This document shows, piece after piece, positions 1 through 50,318 of a stretch of DNA of 64,000 bases. The notes under the pieces were generated by a model, which worked only from the letters and a program-made list of their open reading frames with translations, had not been told where the DNA came from and ran no database searches. The DNA lies in NCBI GenBank assembly GCA_025642065.1, contig JAODUP010000442.1:258501-322500 (forward strand). Reading direction: 5' to 3'. The position numbers and the translations under genes are program-made. This DNA is from Paralvinella palmiformis (Eukaryota; Annelida; Polychaeta; Terebellida; Alvinellidae). Every line of letters starts with the position of its first letter. Position 1 is the stretch's first letter.

Positions 1-904
1 GCTAATTAAAGCACTGACTAACTGACTCACCCACTGATACTTTCTTACCCAATAAAAGAGACTGGTGATATCTATGCAGCTGACTGAGCTTTATAACCCC
101 AGCATGGGGTCCCGGACATTGTGTTTGTGTTTATGCCACTAGAGGCCCCAGAATCTCCGTACCCAATGCTTCCTCAAAGGATTGATTGCTGGATTCTGTA
201 CCCAGCAAAAATTATTCTTATCCCTAAGACAGTACTTGTGTCAATGGTGGCTGTGGCGATCAGCAGAGAGCAGCGCACTGAGCGCAGCACAATCTATATT
301 GCTGGTTGTTGCTTGGGAAAGTAGACAAAGACTGCTCGTATGATCAAGCCCCGACCCAGCCCACTGCGTTCCCAACTCGGCGATACAGCGCCGTGTTAGC
401 CTTGGCCTTTCCGCTAGCAGGTATAATCAATAAGGTTGAAGACGGAGATGTTGGTGATGCTGATGGCAGTGATGATGTTGATGCTGCTGGTTGTGGATGT
501 TGCAGTAGATATGACCTCTTGAGGCAACAGGCTGAAGTTAGACTACTGTTTTGTGTCTGGCGCAGTAAACTGGCCAGTCGTAGTCTTCCCTCCGTTGCTG
601 ATTGTCGATCAGTACTGCGTGTCTCTCGCTGCGGGTGCAATGTGACAGTATTGTTCTGGTGCATTGTGGGCGCCACAATTGCAGCCGTAATCGGTGTCCA
701 GAGCATCGGTACATTGTTGTCATAAGGCCTCCTCGTTCGAACCCCGATGTCGTTTTGTTACAAAGCCACCTGGAATTAGTCAGTTAATTATGGCTGGATT
801 TGTTTGTGAAGTGCGAGTTGGTGACGGTGAAGTGTACTCGTTGACAGCGAAGAAACGGACGTGTTGACCATCTTTGTTCGGTGCTGTGTTAGTGTGATTT
901 GATT

Positions 905-1060
905 GTGGGCGTGGCTGGCTGGGCTGATGTAGTGCTCGGTCCTTAATGAGGGATCACGGGTTCAAGTTCTGTCATTAATGCTGACTTCTTTTAAGCCACC
1001 ACTTAACCAGGCTCACTGAAGAGGACTTGCCTTTGATGAAGAACTCCCTCTCACTGTGCG
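905..1060 (+). mobile_element. SINE-like, tRNA-headed, ending in (TGAG)n
   Basis: GGGCTGATGTAGTGCTCGG (A-box-like) and ACGGGTTCAAGTTCTGTC (B box) are followed by a body that runs into the TGAG array, which may have grown from its tail. Confidence 0.4.
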
Positions 1061-1069
1061 TGTGTATGT

Positions 1070-1211
1070 ACGTGTGAGTGAGTGAGTGTGAGTGAGTGAG
1101 TGAGTGAGTGAGTGAGTGAGTGAGTGAGTGAGTGAGTGAGTGAGTGAGTGAGTGAGTGAGTGAGTGAGTGAGTGAGTGAGTGAGTGAGTGAGTGAGTGAG
1201 TGAGTGAGTGA
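1070..1211 (+). repeat. (TGAG)n tetranucleotide array
   Basis: About 35 nearly perfect TGAG units. The - strand has an open Ser-Leu-Thr-His repeat frame, which is only a consequence of the array. Confidence 0.97.
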
Positions 1212-1424
1212 CAACTTGTCAGCTGGTCCTGTCTTTATTGAGAAAATCTAGAACCACCCATTGAATATGGAAAATATTATAGGCACGAGTTTAGAAATCT
1301 TTGTAAAATATGATAACCGGAAATCTGACTCAGTCCACTTTTCTGGGCTATTAGTACTGACACAATAAGTTTGATTATTTAGTTCATCATATAAATAATA
1401 ATACAGGATATTCTGATGACACAC

Positions 1425-1605
1425 TGGTTAATGCACTGCAAATCTCTAGGTTGTGGGTTTGAATCCAGATTAGACTTTTTGGTTTTTGTTTCCCTTGGAT
1501 TGAGGCAAAACAACAACTTATGGGACTGATGTTGTCCCAGTGTGACACATGTGCCAAGCCTGTGTATGACATCCTGCCTTGGTAAATGTGTGAACTTAGT
1601 CATGA
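1425..1605 (+). mobile_element. SINE-like, tRNA-headed
   Basis: CACTGGTTAATGCACTGC (A-box-like) and GTGGGTTTGAATCCA (B box) spaced as in a tRNA, then a 3' part ending near GTGAACTTAGTC. Similar to the element at 10577. Confidence 0.55.
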
Positions 1606-1876
1606 ATGGACAATAGTGGTGTGCGCATTAATGGCTTGCAGAAGCAGAACAAGAGCTTTGCTAGTGATGTGAGACCAAATGCTTGAACGACAGACCTTCT
1701 CCCAGTTCGATGTTTTCACGTATCCTGGACCAATAATAGGCTTAACAACGAACCAGATCTCAACAAGTCAAGAGTAAACACTCATCATCATCTTGTGCAT
1801 GTAAAGCAGTTGGTTAGAATTCTGTATTTGTATGATATTAACTTGTTATTGATAATCTCTCTCACTCTCTATCTCA

Positions 1877-1908
<32 letters not shown>

Positions 1909-2797
1909 GTGTGTGTGTGTCAACAAGAGAGATTATTGTCAATTAAAAGCTGACAATGACGCTATAGCTTTTTACCATTATCTATCCAGTATTAGGTCAA
2001 TATTGTTGGTCTGCTGATTGTATACACGTCACATTGTAGCCGGCCTAAAATCAACATTTGTAGATCAGACATGGCAGAATGGCTGTGGAATATGTGATAA
2101 AATATGTGCCTATGTCAAGTCTCACTCCAGCAACTGTTGCTAGGCAACGGGAGCCTATCTCTGAAGTGAGTGTAGCATTGGCAGCCACTGGTTGGTGGTG
2201 GGAGTAAATGCCAGTAATTGATTAACTCTATATCACGGCGGCGCTGTACAGAGACCACTAGCTCATTGTACTGTGTAAACTGTAATATTTAATAAGAGGC
2301 AGTCAGTCATTATGTGTGTGTGTGTGTGTATTTGTGTGTGTGTGTTAAAAAGACCCTTGGGTTAATCATGCTTCAAGTTTTAGCACACATCATTCATGGT
2401 CCCCAATAATGTTACAACTAAATATAAAATGGCTTTGTATTGGTTTAATATAGTTGTAAGAAACGAAATATCATCATCGACAGTAATAAGATTGCTCTGA
2501 TGGTGTATTTAGTTTGACATTACACTGCTCAGCCCTGCGTACCTCCAGGTCGTCAGATTAAAATCGAGTGTAGTCTGATTGTTTGTGGGATGTTTCATGT
2601 GTTCAGGTTTCTTTTCCCAGTCAGCAATCTTTCATTTTACTCAGGCTTATGTTCCAGGTGATGTGAGCATTAAAAAAAACCTCAAAGCAATCATTCACTA
2701 CATTAGACAGCGAATTAATTTTTATCGCCTCTTCAGTGATTGGTATCTCAGTTGTTTGTATTCCTTGTACTGATGTGTTTCTTGTTATTGCTTTCAG

Positions 2798-40287
<37,490 letters not shown>

Positions 40288-40376
40288 GTAGTACACTGCT
40301 CGCAACTGCCAACTTCTTGTCCTTATGTCATTGTGATATTGTCAGATTAGTGAGGGTCATATAATTACTTCCTGTA

Positions 40377-40382
40377 AATAAA
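40377..40382 (+). promoter_or_regulatory. candidate CMIP poly(A) signal
   Basis: AATAAA lies 90 nt after the CMIP stop. If used, the 3' UTR would be about 110 nt. Longer 3' UTRs using later AATAAA words are equally possible. Confidence 0.3.
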
Positions 40383-41345
40383 TAATCCTAGAGTCCATTT
40401 GACTAATTCATCTTATCCGTGAGAAATGGCTACATCCAATAATATTTTAGGGAATTTATGAGCAAACAAAACAAATGGTCATGAACGATAAAGGAAGAAA
40501 TTGATATCCGTGGCTGTCTGCCCATTAACATATCCCGTTTGACAGAATGTTATCACCAGCACAATCGTATCACATGTCAGAATTTGTATATGACCACCAA
40601 CAGATGTAAACAACTCCATGTCTTATTCCAACATTTGGTGTGATATAAAATTTCATGTGCTCTTATCACCACAGATACAAAGACATGATGCATGATCATA
40701 TGATCAGTATATAATGAGAAGCTTGTGCTAATTAATCAATTTGATAAATATTGTGTAAATGATTTGTTGAGCACATGGGTGTAGTAACCTTGTGAATGAT
40801 TCTAACTAGGAATGAGAGTATCAGTAAAGAATATTTTGTTTCATAGCTGGGTATACAATTGCATAAATATGATTCAGCTAATACACAAGGGTGTCTTATT
40901 TATAATTATATGGTAGATTTGTTGCATGGAAAACCTCTGGTCTTAGAAATCTCCTTGAATTTTACAAAATCAGGAAATGTCCTTGGAAAAAATCCATTTA
41001 GAACAAAAAAGTCCAGGAATAAATATTATGTCTGTTGTACCAGTACATAGTGTTGATATCCCATGTCAGTTAAAATTTAACTAAAAGTGGGTGGATCAAA
41101 CAGCTAGAAGGAGTGAGGAGGAGGCTGTACCATGAAAATGTCAGTAACCGATCATCCATTGAATAAATATTAAATGCCTTTTCACACATATCATGATTTA
41201 TTGCCTTTAAATCTTGTACACTTTGTCCTGGAAAATGGTAGTTTTGTCCTGGAAAGGTCCTGCAAAATAATATTTCCTTGGCTGTGGGAACCATGTTGTT
41301 GAGGTTGAAATAAACTAGATTGTAACAGTAATAATAATAATGGGC

Positions 41346-41619
41346 GAAATGGCAGTTTTTTTACGTGGTTGGCAACCTCAAATGAGAGATATGCAAATGG
41401 TCTGTAAATTACAGCTTCCACACAGAGACTAATTCTAAATAAATTTAGAATTTATAATAAATGGCATGTTTGGTGGAGAAAACCTTGCCAGTTGCCTGGC
41501 TGAATGAAAAACACCCTACTATAGTGCCACGGCCGAGGCACGAACCTGCGACCTCCCGCGCAGAATGACCATAGCCATAGGTAAATAGTCTCACGCTCTA
41601 CCTGTGTGGCCAAAGAGGC
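41346..41619 (-). mobile_element. SINE-B, second copy, in intergenic spacer
   Basis: Shares blocks such as GGTGGAGAAAACCTTGCCAG and TGACCATAGCCATAGGTAAA with the copy at 30641. The - strand head (GCCTCTTTGGCCACACAGGT, then AGAGCG) holds an A-box-like word; the AAT tail is at 41330-41341. Confidence 0.75.
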
Positions 41620-43211
41620 GGTTTAGCCTGTTAGTTGTTTGCTGGTATCATACTCTTCCCATGTATTCACAGAAGGGGATAAGGATGAGATTTAAATACA
41701 TAATTTGTTATAAATCAAGTAATTATCTGTTAAGTTAAATATCAGCTGAGTGTCTTATAACATACAGATTGGTTTTATGTGGCCACCATATTGTACCATT
41801 GTTTTTTTTACTGGATGTCCTATTGATTACAGATAACTGTTTATCACTAAAAATGACATGAGCTATGTCAGAAATTTACATTTGATGTGGACCAACACAC
41901 ACACACACACACACATACACACCACATGCACACAAACACACAGCTTCTCCATATTTCAAATATTTATTGTTAAAACATGTAGCGAGCTCAACAGTAATAT
42001 GGTGCTGTCCCACAAATGGATTAGTTTGAATTTTTTAATCCAATTATCTGATTATTTTGAGCAATATTATTTTAGTGAATTCGGATATTGTTTTATGTAG
42101 TTGAGTTAATTAGATAAAATATATATAACGTGATGTCAACATCATTTGTTTCACATCTTATGCTGGTTGAAATAAAGGATGAATGATATTGTGTTAAATA
42201 CCCAGTCACATTAAGTATGCTATTCACTATATTATTAAACCTTCATCCATAGTTATATGTTATGTTATCGTTATAGTGTACCAGTTTTATAGTAATTAGG
42301 TAGACATTTGTGTACATTTTATCATTTGTCACTTAAATTAATTATCTTCAGATTTTCTTATTATCTTTATTCACCATTTCAGGGCTGAATCTCATCCATT
42401 TTTCCTTTAGAATGGTGATTAGTTTCCAGGTTGTGCCTCATTGGATAACAGTGATCAGTCTGAACGATCCAGAACCGTTCCTGACAGCCCTACTTAGAGT
42501 TACACATCAGTCATAATCAGCATACAACGTGATATATAAACATCAGTGACAGGCAACGGACAAATAAAGACACCTCTTTCGAAACCACAAAACAGGGATA
42601 TCACTGACTCCTTTAATCTGCACATATCTTTCTAGTCGAGAGGCATGCCAATTTTCAGTAGTAGTGGATATCGGTGGATGATTTGTCATCGTTCTGGTGT
42701 CAGAGTAGCTGATCCAGCTCACTGACACGGTTTGGCTTATAAGCTGCATGGTTTGATCTGTAAACTGCACATGACTGCAGCATCAATCAGTTGATTCTGT
42801 ATTTGCCGGATGTTCTGCAGTGTTCGGTTGACTGTTGTTGGTCTGGTTGCGACGACGACAATACATCATCGGATAGCTGAACTGATGAGATGAGCAGTGT
42901 ATCTAGATTTGTTTATTATAAAATTTATGTCTGGTCATGTGTGTATTGTTACCAGCTTCAAACTCTGGTTCTGACTTGCCTTATAATTAACACCGCTCTG
43001 GTGACCAAGACATGACTGTCTCTTACAAACAAGCTTACATCACCCTGATGTTGAAATGGAACCCTATCAGCTAATTCCTACTCAGAGTTGTCACCCAATC
43101 AAAACTGACTCGGTCATGTGATCATTGTTAGCTGTCCTGCGACCGATCAGAAGCCTGCAGTGGTACTGATGTGCTGATATGAAATACTGACTACAGATGT
43201 GATCTTTGCTG

Positions 43212-43225
43212 CTCCCAGGTGGCGC
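43212..43225 (+). promoter_or_regulatory. CTCF-like motif in convergent spacer
   Basis: CTCCCAGGTGGCGC matches 12 of 14 positions of the CTCF core CCASYAGRKGGCRS and contains the AGGTGGCGC core shared by fly and vertebrate CTCF. It sits near the middle of the CMIP/BOP1 spacer in a GC-richer patch. Confidence 0.35.
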
Positions 43226-43313
43226 CACTCAAGTGCTTTACATTCATCCAACAGATAAACCCAGCAAGACACAAAGTCAAGTCACTTAACACTAGTTAGA
43301 TGTGTATATATCA

Positions 43314-43347
<34 letters not shown>

Positions 43348-46300
43348 GTTAAAGGTAAGAACCTGTGTAACATGGATGAGTAACAGTTGTTGTGGATGAC
43401 TTTTTGTTGTTTTGTACTATGAGTGAATGAAGAGACGCATCATTTAACTCATGCACAATGATCATCGTATAACGTCACAGTGGTTCTTATCTTTTTTTGG
43501 TTGAGAAAAAAGTTTGTCTTTTTATTTTGTGTTAAGTGTCTTGTGTAATTGATAACAATTATTAGAGCATCATTCCATGTCAGATTTTGATGTTGTGCTG
43601 CTTGTTATCTTTTTTTTTCTGGGTGCGTGATTTGGCATTGTTGTGATACATCGTCATGTTCAGTAATGTGATATTTACATTAATTAAACTAACTCAAGCT
43701 GGATTGGGTCAGGTGTTTGGTCTGGTGCCATAGTTGCTATTTTCTGACAGGATTTTTATATTTTGTGGACAGTGATCACATCAAATGTGAAACGCGTACC
43801 GTGTAGACACTGGGGGTAACATTCACCGGGTAGAATACTTCGTACACACACACATATATCTCTCTCGGGGACCTTCTGTTATATCTGTAGAACGTTTACG
43901 TGCCCGCAACATCGCTCTAGAATGGCTTGCAGCATCCATTAGTGATGTCCACCTGGCCATGACCACAACTAAATTTAACATTATGAAGTGTTGTTACGTC
44001 ATTTTAAGGAAATAGTCCTGGAGGTTTTCCCAGGGAAGACTTCAGTTTGAAGTGGCTTTGGACCCGTTTTCTACTGCTTTGCGTTTCCCAAACCTGCCCC
44101 CGCCTTCTTCCCTTAGTCGGACTACAGTTTCATCTCTCTCTACTCTCTGTAGTCGGTTCTCCTGTTGGAAAATTAGATACGCTTGACACGGTGTTCCATC
44201 ATCACACTAACCAGTCTACTGATGCTCACCTGTTGGAGTTTGTCCCACTGGGGCATTGATTACGTGTCATCTAAATGATTTGCCTTAATATATGATGTTG
44301 ACGATTGTATGGATGCTCCCAGTTGAACGCGAGGTGTTACTGTTTATCTGTGACGTCAGGAACTTGAACAGTATTACAATGATATGAGAGTATTTCCTTA
44401 TGTTGCAGGTTTCTTAGGTTTTTCTTTGTTTCTGTGTTTGTCTGTTTGTTTCCATATTTTGAAGTACCACCAGCGTCTACTCTGCGAGTCTTAGCTTAAT
44501 CTGATAAAACCTTACAATCATTTTAGATATATATATATATATATATATATATCAACATTGGCTGCTGGCATGCAATTCGTGACTCCGAGATGTCGCAAAG
44601 GCATGATATCCACTGCCTAACCTGGACACCTTATGCCAAATTTAATGATACGTAACTGCGGATGTGTGGGTGATGTTGACCGTCGTGGATCTGAATCTAC
44701 TTTGTTTACAGTATGGCAGCTTCCATCAGTTACCAATATTTGATCAGTTTCATCCGCCTAATGATTATAAACATGACCTGTGTGTGTGTGTGTGTGTGTA
44801 AAAGCTTGACGATTGGGATGGCTGGATGTTGCCGATGACACAGTTAGATGATCAAGGGCTGGGACCTTGACTATGAGAGACAATAGTGACCTGACGGTAG
44901 TTTAGTCATCGTTTCACATAATTAGAGTAATTAATCGGTGTTCGGTGCCATTACCATATCGCCGAGGTGGAGCTGTCACCATGCGATAATTCTCGTATCC
45001 AGCAGCTGTTGAGCCGCCAATCTCCAAAATGTTGGACCACTATCATGCCGTAAAATCGCGGAACCACCGTACAGTCGCTTACTCCCGACGTAACAAATCA
45101 CTTGTGAGAAAGAAAAGCGAAAAAAAAACACACGCAGTCAGTATTCTGCAGCCAAGAATATTTCGGTGCATTTCTGTGACATGCCTTAAGTGATGCGCGT
45201 GGCCATTTGTTGTTTGTGTCAGTTTAGTGTCCAGTTCCATGCTGTAAGATTGTGTCCACTGATCTGTGGTTAATGATAAATTGGTTATCGTATATTATTT
45301 GTGAATTCTTAGCAGAAATCATGGTGTCTTATATTGATTATCATCTTATGTTGTAGGAAATGTTCATCCAATTATCATATTATAGGTTTTTGTAGTGCGT
45401 CCTATTTATTGAGCTGAAATTGTGTTCACAGTATGTGTCTGTGCTTGTATATATATATATATATAATATATATATATACTGTTAATTAATTAATAATAAT
45501 TTATTGATCTTGCTTGCATGTTTGTGCTTCATTTTTGTCATATGGTTTGGTGATAATTTGAGCTGGTAACAGGTTTACAGTGTATTCTGGTATCTTGCTC
45601 TCAGCTTGTTTAATATGTCCCCCCACAGAGTAATCAGCATTTAATACTTGCTTGGAGTTTTAACAAAGTCACCTCCAGCCATGTTCCTCTACTGTTAGAA
45701 ACACTATGGATTTCCTCATTGTGTCATGAGTAATGTTTCAGTTAGCTCGAGATCGCCATATTTTCAGTCTGCTCTGTACATACATCAAAGTTCTAAATTT
45801 ATGGGTTGAATGGTTTCCGAATGAAGAGGAGAAATTCTCTACATCATCATCATCATGGCTGATCACTGAGAACAGGCATACTCATCGGTTTGGAAATTTT
45901 GAACTAGTTATTATTTAGTGAGAATAGGCCTCAAAATGATCAATCCCTTACATTACGAAGAAATGCCCTTTACCATATGCTTCCTGCTGATACGAGAGTC
46001 TGGGTTCTGTTTGTATTATAGCATGCCATGTGTGTTTTTCTTTTCTTGGTTCAGCCATGTCACATACCAGTGTCTACTCGACTCTAGTACTAGATGCCGA
46101 GGTATTAGTACATAATAGATGACTCCCACCCCTCTGATCACCACATTACTTTAAAAAACAAAACAAAAAACAACCAGGTTTTCTTAAAAACGCATGTGCA
46201 TGTGTTTGCTATTTATATGCGATGGCCAATGCAATTATTATTATGGTAAGTCAGTTCAGGATTCTCCAGGTGTGTTTATCAGCCCACTTTTATTTGTTGT

Positions 46301-47373
46301 CAAAATTATATTTTGTCAAAAGCAGAGCTAGACTCTGTGCTGAATGAATGGTCCGTCATTCTGTATCAGTCATGTATGTATGACACATACACACACACAC
46401 ACACACACACATTTAGTGTATTGAGGCTTTTCTTCACTAATGTCAGGTTCTTGTATCTAGTCAGTGCTTGGTCACACCATATGAGAAATGGATGCCCAAC
46501 ACCAATTTTAAATTATGTTGTCTCCATTATATCGTTTATGTTATTATTATATTAATACTAATATGGCATCAGTGTTTGTAGTTACCTCTGTGACAGTGTT
46601 TGGCATTTCCGACAGTCTGCCTGCAAGTGATTGATGACCACGGAAATCTGATCGACATATTTCCTCCACCGCCCCCCCCCCCCTACACACACACACACCC
46701 GTTGTAATTTTGACTAATGTTATTCTTAAAAAATGTATAACATGCATCGGTAGCCATGTATATTTTCAAGGGAAGTGCAGAGTTCTGTTTATTTTGAATT
46801 CGTTTGGCTGCTCATGGATAAACATATGTACGTCATTAACAGTAGACGGTAGACTGACAGTACTAAACACGTATTTCTATGACCTTTTCATACATTGACC
46901 TTGGCCTGGATGTCATTGGTCCCGTTTGTATTATGTCTATCACTTATTCGTATGTGAAATTTTTCAGATGCATGAATGTACTACTGTGAGTAATAAAATT
47001 TGTGGAATCAAAATCTGGTGCCATCACTATTTCTGTGTAGCTGTTGTTGCATTCAAGTTTTGTTCATTTTGCCGAGTAGTTATTTGATTATCTTGACATC
47101 CTGGGAAATCGGTCTTCACTTGGTCGTATGTGCCAAGTCAAAACACACACCAATAAATGGACAATTAATGTTTATCCAATTTCATCCTCTTCGAGTCAAC
47201 AACCAAATGGATTTTTTAAAGCTAATATGAAAAATGAGTAGTTTAACATAGGCTAATAGGTACCTAACCAACTCCCTGATGATAATGTTGCAAGCATTTC
47301 TAGGAAAACGTGACAATTTAGACCAAGACCATCCATCCACTACTCAACGGACTAACCAGTTTCTTAAGTTCCA

Positions 47374-47379
47374 TTTAAT
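47374..47379 (-). promoter_or_regulatory. candidate BOP1 poly(A) signal (ATTAAA)
   Basis: ATTAAA on the - strand lies about 58 nt after the BOP1 stop. A canonical AATAAA occurs only much further on (TTTATT near 46788), so a short 3' UTR is my preferred reading. Confidence 0.3.
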
Positions 47380-47436
47380 ATTTTCTTCTGTACACTCGTC
47401 ACATAAACGAATATAGAGACATCCCATCAAATGACA

Positions 47437-47590
47437 TCAAGTAAACAGACGTATTGTGTGGTCTGCTCCGCTGGAAAATATCCAAGGCTGAGTGGGATGG
47501 AACTCGGATGCTAAAACACCAATACTGTTCTCAATCGTGTGACCTCTCAGCACCTTTACTGGTACAATTAATGGATTCTGGAGCAGGTCA
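47437..47590 (-). CDS. BOP1: BOP1 terminal exon
   Basis: Residues 714-764 and [20 protein letters not shown], then [21 protein letters not shown], the conserved last blade and C terminus of BOP1. Confidence 0.97.
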
Positions 47591-50277
47591 CTGCAAATAA
47601 TAATAACAACAATATATACCGACCTACAAACAAGTAGATATATAATTAGGCATTGTTCTATATTATACTGGAAATTCACACACGCATACACAGAGAGAGA
47701 GAGAGAGAGAGAGAAAGCTATCTATTTCTTTCCCCACTTACTTGTAGACACGGCCATGGCAAATGATAACTGTTCCATCATCTGATGATGACGCAAACAA
47801 TGGATACTTCTTGTGATAACAAACCTGGCGAATTGCTTTTTTGTGATGCCTACATAACAACAACAAAAATACATATTATATTTGGTATTCACTCGGTTGC
47901 AAACAACAAAACATTCTACTCCAATACCAAACACAAAGGAAGAAAAATAGACAAATAAATAGGTACGTATTTAGCAACTAAATGCTGGGCAAATTAGACA
48001 TTAAAAGTGTTTCTTCGTGAAATAATGACGTATTCAGTGAAACATCTTCATTGTTGAACGTAAGTGGCTCCACAGACGAAATAAAGCACAAATCTTAAGT
48101 TCGGCTCTAACATAAGCATCATTAATTTCATGTATTGGTATAAAACATTCAGTTACCGTTTTTAGGTAGATCTTAAAATTATTATTACAAACAGAATGTG
48201 GTGTCTCGTAGAAGGTTTAGCGGAAGCAAGAACCAACCTGAGAGTTTGATATGGTTTAGTGGACAGATCCAAATCAAACCATGACAGTCTACAATCGTAG
48301 CTACCGATAATCAGATTGTCACCTGTAATCAAAGAGCCATCATCAGTCATCTAACTATGCACATCGAAGACAGCACAAAAAACGGTACACAAGCATTATG
48401 GATATATTAACAGATATCAAGATTTTTAAGAACCCCAGCCACTGGGATTCTGAAAGAAAGCTTTATTACACAAATGGCAGGTACCCGATTTGTTACCATG
48501 TCCATTTTACTTACCACCAGGATGTACAGCCATGCTAGAGACCCACTTAACATTGGTCAGTAACTTCTTCGTTAATTCCTGTTTCAGCAAATTATAAACT
48601 CGTACGTATCTCTGAGTCTGAAACATATACCAGACATTACGACGCGTTCCATAGAATGTCTACACAGTGAATGCCATTAGCTACGACTCCTCGGCTGTTT
48701 AAGTTGATGAATTGAAAATGATCACGAAACAACGGAAAACAGCCACTTGTTGGTGGTGCCAAAATAGGATGTTTAGGAGAACATCGCAGACTGCTGAAAT
48801 GCGTTATTCAGCTGCCCATTAGCTGGCTGTATTATCATAGTAGTATGGCTGTTTTGTTGGCTACTGGTTCATATCTGCTTGGAAAATGGGATAACTCAAT
48901 TTAAGATGATGGATGTTCTCTGAAACATTCTTTTAATCGTCAAATAAAACTGTCTGTAGCACACTGAAGAATCTACAACTTGTATTACTACAGTATAATG
49001 ACTGGCCACATGAATTCACAGAACACCCACATCAGACATAATTTCGACCTATTTCTTCGCTTCTAATCTAAAGACATTCTACGGCGTGCCTATATATGAC
49101 CAGATCAGCATGAAAATCAAGTGTTCAACTTACTGCTACGAAGAAGAATGGTCTTGATGGATGAAACAATACACACTGTACAAGTCCTTTGGATTTACTA
49201 AATGGATTCTGAAAAATACCGAACACAATATATTATGTTAATCTTTTTCTTAGTAATTCACATTTTCCGGAATTGTGTGTGTGTGTGTGTGTCCAGGAAC
49301 AATACCCTTTTGTTTCAACTTAACCCACACAATTATTAACAAGGCAGATAACATTACACTAGAAATACTAGAAATCCTACACTGACCTGTGACCTACGTC
49401 TAGACAGTTGATGTATAACTACTGACTTGGACTCGCCACCGGGCACCACAACAGCCATGTAATCACCACGACCATGCCAGGTAACGTGGCCAACCGCCTA
49501 TACTGACACAGAAACAAAAATATATTAGTTTCCAAAACTATATAACCTGGTCAATGTAATGTTGGACTGCCATCTATTTCAATTACACTAAGCTTAAACA
49601 TCCTTCTCAACAATCAAACACTGTCAGGATCTAGTTATATTTTACAACATTTGAAATTTAAGAGCCATTATTATGACTCGCAAAATGAGTAACGAATTTT
49701 AGTCCATCTAGGTACAGTACAATAAAGAAAACAGAACTGTCTTCTATGAAAGCAGCGAGGGTACCAAAAAAAAAAAACCTTTTCACCTTGAAATGTGTGA
49801 TTTTAAGACGAAATCCTTTCTCCTCCTCTTCACCAGAATACTTCTCCCACTGCACTTTAGCTAAAATAAACAGTGCACAACAGATCAATACTAGCAAATA
49901 AAGATCTGAAATGTGCTTCACAGAAGAACACGTTCTTCCAAGATATATTACACACACACACACAAAGATGTGATAAACATGCGTGACTAACTTATTTTAT
50001 AAAGTGCTTGTGTGTAATGTGTGTCTGTGTGTGTGTAGAATTGTATCACACACACACATACACACATACATACACACACACAAACAAACACACACACACA
50101 GATGAGAAATAACAAAATGAGGTTTGTGACTTTTACCAAATGTGTTAAGCACTTTACTACTTCTACTACAAGAAAACATTGGGATGGGTAATTATAAAAG
50201 GTAAAATGTCTCTTATATACAACTGTAATTACATTTATTTAACTTATATTAATGTTTGTTTGAAGTGATATAGTCTG

Positions 50278-50318
<41 letters not shown>

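Larger units (their letters stand above)
1..2797. other. 5' flank or upstream CMIP intron, no gene seen
   Basis: No exon of the CMIP PH-domain start is recognisable. The first 760 bases are richer in GC and CpG than the rest and open on both strands, but show no family similarity and no splice signals that I trust. Two tRNA-headed SINE-like repeats, a (TGAG)n array, a TC/TG repeat (about 1858-1920) and TG repeats fill much of the remainder. Confidence 0.5.
40288..47436. other. convergent intergenic spacer CMIP/BOP1, 7.1 kb
   Basis: No coding exon recognised on either strand. It holds a SINE-B copy (41346-41619), CA and TA arrays (41891, 43313, 44525, 45449, 46385), one TGACGTCA (44351) and a CTCF-like word (43212). 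Two GC-richer patches (42780-43260 and 44930-45200) look unique but have no long frame. Part is probably CMIP 3' UTR. Confidence 0.6.

Noticed and set aside
306..725. Overlapping 139- and 120-codon frames on opposite strands
   Set aside because: Low-complexity composition, no recognisable domain and no homology to the CMIP N-terminus that belongs upstream.
975..1214. Open frame of Ser-Leu-Thr-His repeats on the - strand
   Set aside because: Produced entirely by the (TGAG)n array; no conserved protein and no gene context.
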